From assembly GCA_036375275.1 (NCBI GenBank), contig DASUSF010000372.1:1-9711 (forward strand): a stretch of DNA of 9,711 nt, given 5' to 3'. A program made the translations under genes and the position numbers. This document shows, piece after piece, positions 5,937-9,711 of the stretch. The notes below the pieces were generated by a model that did no database searches, was not told the origin of the DNA, and saw only the letters and a list, made by a program, of their open reading frames with translations. Position 1 is the stretch's first letter; each line of letters opens with the position of its first letter. This stretch comes from DASUSF01 sp036375275. GTDB taxonomy: Bacteria > Pseudomonadota > Alphaproteobacteria > Geminicoccales > Geminicoccaceae.

Positions 5937-7941
5937 CGGCTTCCTCCCCGGCGGTGCGCGCGTCGTGGACGCCGCCCGACGCGTTGGCGCGCAGCTGGTT
6001 GGCCCCGAGATCCGCCTCGGCGCCGGGCGCGATCGCGATCCCGAAGCCCCGGCTGCCCTCGACGAGGTTCTCCTGCAGGGCCACGTCGGCCCCCTCCAGG
6101 ACCAGGATGCCGTGCTCGCCGCTGGCATCGATCCGGTTGCCGGACAGGCGGCTCGCGGCCCCTTCCGCCAGCACGATCCCGGACAGCCGGCTGCCGCTCA
6201 CGCGGTTGGACTCGATGCTGCCCGCGCCCTCGTCGTAGACGAAGATTCCCGCTTCGCCGGCGGCGGCGATCTCGTTGTCGGCCACCACCGGCGCCGCCCC
6301 GGACCCGATCTCGATGCCGTTGGTCAGCGCGCCCTCGATCCGGTTGCGCTCGAACCGGCCCCCCGCCCCCTCGGCGAACACCACGGGGCCGCTCCGCTCG
6401 ATCCGGCTCTCGACGATCTCGGGCGCGGCGCCGCTCCGGACGGTGATCGCGGGTCCGCTCACCGCGGCGATCGTGGTCGAGGCGACCACCGGCTGCGCGC
6501 CCTCCCGGACGACCAGGCCGCCGCCCGCGATCTCGCTGTCCTGGATCGTCGGCATGGCGCCGGCACGGACCTCGAGCGCTGGGCCGGAGGCGGCGCTGAT
6601 CCGGCTCGCCTCGACCCGGAGGTCGCCGCCGCTGATCGCGAGGCAGGCCAGCCCGGCGGTCTCGCCCCCCTGGAAGGCGAGGCCGCGGACCGAGCCGCCG
6701 GACGCCGTGGTGAGCAGGCACGGCCCCGCTTCGGGCGCGATCAGCGGCATCTCGCCTTCGCCGGCCGCCGCGAGGTGGAAGGCGCCGTCGAGCACGAGAC
6801 TCTCGTGGTAGGTCCCGGGCCGGATCAGGATCCGCGCGCCCTCGCCCGCCCGGTCCAGCGCCTCGCCGATCGTGACGGCGTCGCCCTCGCCGGACGGGTC
6901 GACCAGCCAGCTGGTCTTGAAGTGGCGGTCGTAGAGCGGCCGGAGCCCGACCGCCGCGGCGGCGACCCCCGCCACGAGGACCACGAGGCTGCCGACCAGC
7001 AGCCATGGCCATCGGCGGCGCCGCACCGGGCCGGGCTCCGGTGCCGCAGGCCCGGTGCCGGCGGCCGGCCGCGGACGGGCGCGCCGCTCGATCCGCACCG
7101 TCGGCGGCCCCTCGTCCTCGTCGGGTTCCGGCGAAGGATCGTCCCCGCTCTCGAGCATGATCAGGAAATCCCGGATGTGCTGCGGCCGCTCGCCGGCGCC
7201 GAGCGACATGGCGGCGGGGATCGCCCGCGAAAGCGGATCCGTCGGATCGAGACCCAGCGGCGGCACGGGCACGCCGTCGAGCCGCCGGAGCGCCGGCGGC
7301 GGCGCGCTGCCGCTGATCGCCCGGAGCCCGATCGCGCCGAGCGCATAGATGTCGGTCCAGGGGCCCTCCGCGGGGGCGTCCAGGTACTGCTCCGGGGCGG
7401 CATAGCCTTCGGTGAGCGAAGACGACGCCGCCGGGAGAGGCGCGTCATGGAGGGGAGCCGCCGCGCCGAGGTCGATCAGCACCGGCTCGCCGCTCGGGCG
7501 GATCAGGACGTTCGCGGGCTTGAGGTCGCGGTGCAGGAAGCCGCGCGCGTGGATCTGGCCGACCGCCTCGGCGAGGTCGCGCAGCAGCCGTAGCACGTCC
7601 GAGGCCGCCATCGCTCCCGCCTGCAGGCGCGCTTCCAGGCTCTCCCCGGCGATGTAGTCGAGCACCAGCCAACATTGCCCCGCCCGCTCGATCCGGTCTC
7701 GCAGGCGGACGATCCTCGGGTCGTCGAGCGCTTCCAGCACCTCGGCCTCACGACGCAAGGCTTCCGGGTCGGGGCCGCTCTTGAGCGCGACCAAGTGGCC
7801 GAGGGCGGCGTCGTCCGCGATCAGGACCGGGCGGTCGGTGCGACGACGGAGCCGGCCGCGCAGCCGGTAGCGGTCGGGCAGGTCGGGCCGCGCGCCGGCA
7901 GCCTGCGCGGCGGGAGGGTCGAGGGTGCTCTGGATCGCCAA
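5923..7941 (-). CDS. Hanks-type Ser/Thr kinase fused to a periplasmic right-handed beta-helix
   Basis: This is a 672-aa protein with a cytoplasmic kinase domain (~25-262), a disordered acidic/Pro-rich linker (~265-306), RRRR then one transmembrane helix (~311-333), and a right-handed parallel beta-helix (~348-660). Kinase residues seen are K54 (VALK), E65/E67, HRDLKPAN (137-144), D157-L-G and YAAPEQY (180-186), with T177 in the activation loop. The glycine-rich loop is degenerate: GRLRRRTDRPVLIAD has no GxGxxG. The beta-helix opens with ILIRPGTYHESLVL and then repeats a ~20-24-residue pattern such as GAxxxxxxNxIxxSGxxGIxV, as in pectate-lyase-like or NosD-like folds that often bind polysaccharide. 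The only plausible start is TTG at 7941, 11 nt after the upstream stop, with GAGG 5 nt before it. It is probably a transmembrane sensor kinase for a periplasmic ligand. Catalytic activity is likely but unproven. Confidence 0.9.
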   Translation of the reverse strand: MAIQSTLDPPAAQAAGARPDLPDRYRLRGRLRRRTDRPVLIADDAALGHLVALKSGPDPEALRREAEVLEALDDPRIVRLRDRIERAGQCWLVLDYIAGESLEARLQAGAMAASDVLRLLRDLAEAVGQIHARGFLHRDLKPANVLIRPSGEPVLIDLGAAAPLHDAPLPAASSSLTEGYAAPEQYLDAPAEGPWTDIYALGAIGLRAISGSAPPPALRRLDGVPVPPLGLDPTDPLSRAIPAAMSLGAGERPQHIRDFLIMLESGDDPSPEPDEDEGPPTVRIERRARPRPAAGTGPAAPEPGPVRRRRWPWLLVGSLVVLVAGVAAAAVGLRPLYDRHFKTSWLVDPSGEGDAVTIGEALDRAGEGARILIRPGTYHESLVLDGAFHLAAAGEGEMPLIAPEAGPCLLTTASGGSVRGLAFQGGETAGLACLAISGGDLRVEASRISAASGPALEVRAGAMPTIQDSEIAGGGLVVREGAQPVVASTTIAAVSGPAITVRSGAAPEIVESRIERSGPVVFAEGAGGRFERNRIEGALTNGIEIGSGAAPVVADNEIAAAGEAGIFVYDEGAGSIESNRVSGSRLSGIVLAEGAASRLSGNRIDASGEHGILVLEGADVALQENLVEGSRGFGIAIAPGAEADLGANQLRANASGGVHDARTAGEEADGGA
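5943..5947 (-). promoter_or_regulatory. Ribosome binding site setting the start of the first FHA gene
   Basis: GGAGG on the minus strand lies inside the end of the kinase gene, 6 nt before the ATG at 5936. It rules out the longer in-frame extension that would run far back through the kinase. Confidence 0.7.
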
Positions 7942-7946
7942 GGTCG

Positions 7947-7950
7947 CCTC
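7947..7950 (-). promoter_or_regulatory. Ribosome binding site supporting a TTG start of the kinase
   Basis: GAGG on the minus strand is 5 nt before the TTG at 7941. No ATG or GTG is available between the previous gene's stop and the kinase domain, so this site decides the start. The rare start codon may lower kinase synthesis relative to its neighbours. Confidence 0.55.
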
Positions 7951-7952
7951 GC

Positions 7953-8603
7953 TCAGAGCGCGCTGCGCGACGGCAGCGTGAACGGCACGAACCGCGGGCC
8001 CGGCGCCGGCGCCTCGCCGGCCTCGGCCGCCAGCCGCTTCGCCTTGCGCAGGAGCGGCGCCTCTTCCACGGGCGGTGCTTCGGCTTCGGGCGCAGACGGC
8101 GCGCCGGCGGCGGCTGCCGCGCCGGGCGTGGCGGCGGACGGCCGGGGCGCCGCCTGCCGTTCCGGCGCCGGAGCGTCCGGCGCGGGCGCCGGGCGCACCG
8201 CCGCGGCGCGCTTCTTCGGCGCATCCATCTCGGTCACGACCTCGTCCAGGATGTCCCACTCGGCGCGGCCGGCGCGGCACGCCGTGCCGCGGATGACGAA
8301 GCCGGACTCGCCGGGCCGCAGCACGGTCCGGAGATAGTCCCGGCAGGGCCGCTGATCGCGGAAGAAGGTGCGCTCGACCCGCATCATCCCGCTGTGCCCG
8401 GTCCCGGGGTTCGACCAGCGGATCTCGATGCCGCTCTTCTCGGTCTCGAGGGTCTGGTCGATCAGCGGGCGGATGTGGGCCAGATCGCCGCTCGGATCCG
8501 CCGGCGCCGCGCCCGCCGCGCCGGCACCGAGCAGCAGGGCCGCGCCGAGCGCGAGACCCGGCGCCGGCCGTGAAGTGCTCGAAGGAGCCATCGATCTTCC
8601 CAT
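7953..8603 (-). CDS. Exported protein with 17-kDa surface-antigen-like domain
   Basis: This is a protein of ~216 aa and the first gene of the operon. The N-terminal signal peptide has a hydrophobic core PGLALGAALLLGAGAAGAAPA (~15-35) and an AxA-type cleavage. A small domain at ~38-122 has the pattern IRWSNPGTGHSG (61-72), then CRDYLRTV (87-94), then GTACRAGRAEWDIL (106-119). This resembles the surface-antigen domain seen in RT0821/Lpp0805-type and DVU_2496-type proteins (17kDa_Anti_2, assigned from memory). Two cysteines (C87, C109) could form a disulfide in the periplasm. A long Pro/Ala tail (~134-182) and a basic patch LLRKAKR follow. The start is uncertain: ATGs at 8603, 8609, 8591 and 8630 are all in frame. 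The ATG at 8603 was chosen for GGCGGA 7 nt upstream. It ends 11 nt before the kinase start. Its job is unknown; it might present or modify what the beta-helix senses. Confidence 0.78.
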   Translation of the reverse strand: MGRSMAPSSTSRPAPGLALGAALLLGAGAAGAAPADPSGDLAHIRPLIDQTLETEKSGIEIRWSNPGTGHSGMMRVERTFFRDQRPCRDYLRTVLRPGESGFVIRGTACRAGRAEWDILDEVVTEMDAPKKRAAAVRPAPAPDAPAPERQAAPRPSAATPGAAAAAGAPSAPEAEAPPVEEAPLLRKAKRLAAEAGEAPAPGPRFVPFTLPSRSAL

Positions 8604-8630
8604 GACCATTCCGCCCGCAGGAACTGTCAT

Positions 8631-8651
8631 CAGGCCGCTGAACCCGGCCTG
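8631..8651. promoter_or_regulatory. Perfect 7-bp inverted repeat in the operon leader
   Basis: CAGGCCG and CGGCCTG flank a 7-nt spacer, about 28 nt upstream of the chosen start of the first operon gene. It could be a dimeric regulator's operator or a hairpin in the leader RNA. The exact match over 14 positions is suggestive, but in GC-rich DNA chance cannot be excluded. Confidence 0.45.
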
Positions 8652-8701
8652 AATGGGATCGTTCCGCGCTCCTGCCGGTCAGCCTCGCAGCACCCGTCCC
8701 G

Positions 8702-8714
8702 CATTCTATATTTG
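8702..8714. promoter_or_regulatory. Candidate -10 region(s) between the divergent units
   Basis: This is the only AT-rich spot in the 153-nt gap between the divergent genes. On the + strand TATATT (8707-8712) could be the -10 of the lipoprotein gene, about 45 nt before its ATG. On the minus strand TATAGA (8710-8705) could serve the operon. No convincing -35 box is seen for either direction. Confidence 0.35.
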
Positions 8715-8743
8715 AGCGTAGACGCCCGACGGGGCAACGACAC

Positions 8744-8756
8744 GAGGGAGAGGAGG
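8744..8756 (+). promoter_or_regulatory. Ribosome binding site of the glycine-zipper lipoprotein
   Basis: GAGGGAG (8744-8750) ends 6 nt before the ATG at 8757. A further AGGAGG abuts the ATG directly. The purine-rich block selects 8757 over the upstream in-frame TTG at 8712 and the ATG at 8772. Confidence 0.65.
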
Positions 8757-9341
8757 ATGCGCCGAACGGCCATGCTCGCCCTGCTCGGCCTGGTGCTGTC
8801 CGCCTGCACCACGTCGAGCAGCAGCACCTACACCGCGCAGGACATCGGCGTGCCGATGGAGACCAGCTCCGCGACGGTCCTCGCCTCGCGGGTGGTCGAG
8901 GTCAAGGGCGACCCGAGCGCGGTCGGCCCGATCGCGGGCGGCGCCGCCGGCGCGACCGTCGCCGGCGTGTCCATTGGAAGCGGCAGCGGATCGACCATCG
9001 CGGCCGTGCTCGGCGGCCTGTTCGGGGCCGGCGCCGGCTACCTCGCCGAGCAGCGGCTGCAGAGCGGCGAGGGCATCGAATACGTCCTTGAGACCGCCGA
9101 CGGGCGGACCATCACGCTGGTCCAGAACCGCGAGCCCGAGGAGCAGCCACTGCCCGACGGCACGCCGGTCCTGGTCCAGGTCGGCAGCCGCTACAGCCGG
9201 ATCCTGCCCCATCCGGCGGCGGACGCCGACGCGCCGGCAGAATGGCTCAACCCCGACGCGCCCGACCCCACCTCCGCCCCGGCGACCGGGGCGCCGGACC
9301 AGCCGGCGGTGCGCAGCGACCTCGCCCCGCCCCGCCAGTAG
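8757..9341 (+). CDS. SlyB-like glycine-zipper outer-membrane lipoprotein
   Basis: This is a 194-aa lipoprotein. The signal peptide MRRTAMLALLGLVLSAC has a clear lipobox LSAC, so C17 would be acylated. Serine follows at +4, and no aspartate at +2, so outer-membrane sorting is expected. A glycine-zipper segment (~57-96, GPIAGGAAGATVAG then GGLFGAGAGYLAE) is typical of SlyB/PcpB and Rickettsia 17-kDa antigen relatives. It is followed by the usual small beta domain (YVLETADGRTITLVQN, 109-124, then VLVQVGSRYSRILP, 138-151). The last ~40 residues are Pro/Ala/Asp-rich and probably disordered. It is divergent from the kinase operon across a short shared promoter region, whose first gene also encodes an antigen-type envelope protein. 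Such lipoproteins are usually linked to envelope integrity and stress. No promoter motif for that response was recognised. Confidence 0.88.
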   Translation: MRRTAMLALLGLVLSACTTSSSSTYTAQDIGVPMETSSATVLASRVVEVKGDPSAVGPIAGGAAGATVAGVSIGSGSGSTIAAVLGGLFGAGAGYLAEQRLQSGEGIEYVLETADGRTITLVQNREPEEQPLPDGTPVLVQVGSRYSRILPHPAADADAPAEWLNPDAPDPTSAPATGAPDQPAVRSDLAPPRQ

Positions 9342-9367
9342 CAGGCCGTCGATCGCGAGCCCGGCGA

Positions 9368-9711
9368 TCAGCGCTCCCGGATTCGAGCGCCCCGGGCGAA
9401 GGTGAGGCGCGCGCCGATCCGTCGGTGGGCGAGGTAGGAGAGCAGGGCGTAGAGGAAGATCGCGACGCCCACCATCTCGAGCACCTCCTCGAGGTGCGAG
9501 AGCAGCGCCCAGACGATGTCCTTGCTGCCTTCCCAGTCGGTCGGATCGGGCGCGTGCAGCGGATAGCGGTAGTGCCAGGCCAGCATCTCGATGCCGATCG
9601 CCCCGCCGAGGTAGAGCGCGCCTGCGAGCAGGAACAGCGACTGCGTCCGGCGCGGCAGCGCCAGCAGGAAGCGGAGGTAGATCAGGCCGAAGATCACGAC
9701 CACGATCCCGG
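9368..9711 (-). CDS. Multi-pass membrane protein, C-terminal part (start beyond window)
   Basis: The frame is open to the window edge, so only the last ~114 residues are seen. The GTG at 9703 is in frame but gives no proof of a start. Three hydrophobic helices are visible: the one at the window edge (VVVIFGLIYLRFLLAL), a second (LFLLAGALYLGGAIGIEMLA), and a third (LEEVLEMVGVAIFLYALLSYL). A polar stretch WHYRYPLHAPDPTDWEGSKD lies between the second and third. The C-terminus is basic (HRRIGARLTFARGARIRER) and probably cytoplasmic. The E-E-x-x-E-M segment at the start of the third helix is a notable acidic membrane-border motif. The gene is convergent with the lipoprotein gene, 26 nt apart. I do not recognise a named family and give no function. 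Confidence 0.75.
   Translation of the reverse strand, partial: GIVVVIFGLIYLRFLLALPRRTQSLFLLAGALYLGGAIGIEMLAWHYRYPLHAPDPTDWEGSKDIVWALLSHLEEVLEMVGVAIFLYALLSYLAHRRIGARLTFARGARIRER

Noticed and set aside
5809..7593. Long + strand open frame of about 590 codons opposite the kinase gene
   Set aside because: It has shadow-frame composition without motifs, while the minus strand has a full kinase and beta-helix reading.
5923..8280. Longer kinase reading frame starting upstream of 7941
   Set aside because: It would run through the antigen-like gene as an Arg/Ala-rich shadow. The TTG at 7941 has a Shine-Dalgarno and correct spacing after the previous stop.
2417..8603. Zorya-type phage defence (ZorA/ZorB motor)
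   Set aside because: The channel protein lacks the long ZorA tail, the B-like proteins carry VWA and not OmpA-type domains, and no ZorC, ZorD or ZorE gene is present.
2417..8603. Type VI secretion PpkA/FHA regulatory module
   Set aside because: The kinase and FHA genes fit, but no secretion structural genes or PP2C phosphatase are seen, and the beta-helix kinase is not PpkA-like beyond its catalytic domain.
8712..8756. Earlier TTG start of the lipoprotein gene
   Set aside because: It would place 15 polar residues before the signal peptide, and the strong purine block lies just before the ATG at 8757.

Overview
The base composition is very GC-rich throughout. Genes are densely packed and mostly start-stop coupled. 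The mix of families (a DUF1194 protein, a 17-kDa-antigen-type envelope domain, a SlyB-like glycine-zipper lipoprotein and a tRNA-Arg(CCT) with encoded CCA) points to an alphaproteobacterium, perhaps of the Rhodospirillales or Geminicoccales type. That placement is inference from gene content, and no 16S gene is present.

Layout. Positions 1-1885 (+ strand) hold the 3' part of an N-methylhydantoinase B/5-oxoprolinase-type gene. It overlaps a secreted DUF1194 (von Willebrand factor A-like, VWA) gene by 4 nt. A tRNA-Arg(CCT) on the minus strand (1891-1967) follows almost immediately. A small 75-aa conserved-type hypothetical gene (2305-2078, minus) lies next. Positions 8603-2417 (minus) form one tightly packed seven-gene operon. 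Divergent from it is a glycine-zipper lipoprotein gene (8757-9341, +). The window ends inside a small multi-pass membrane protein gene on the minus strand.

The operon is the notable part. In transcription order it encodes: (1) an exported protein with a 17-kDa surface-antigen-like domain; (2) a Hanks-type Ser/Thr kinase fused through one transmembrane helix to a periplasmic right-handed beta-helix; (3) a small FHA protein with degenerate phosphopeptide-binding residues; (4) a MotA/TolQ/ExbB-type proton-channel protein; (5) a membrane-anchored coiled-coil VWA protein; (6) a second FHA protein with canonical residues; and (7) a second membrane-anchored coiled-coil VWA protein. Both VWA proteins begin with a similar single transmembrane helix that carries an aspartate at its cytoplasmic end, as in MotB/ExbD/TolR. 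My inference is that channel and VWA proteins form a 5:2-type ion-driven motor whose B-subunits carry VWA heads instead of peptidoglycan-binding or TonB-system domains. The kinase and FHA pair would control it by phosphorylation in response to something sensed in the periplasm. I do not recognise this operon as a named system.

Most long opposite-strand frames inside the operon are GC-driven shadow frames and were not annotated. I found no transposase, integrase, CRISPR array or restriction gene. No stretch longer than 300 bases lacks a gene.
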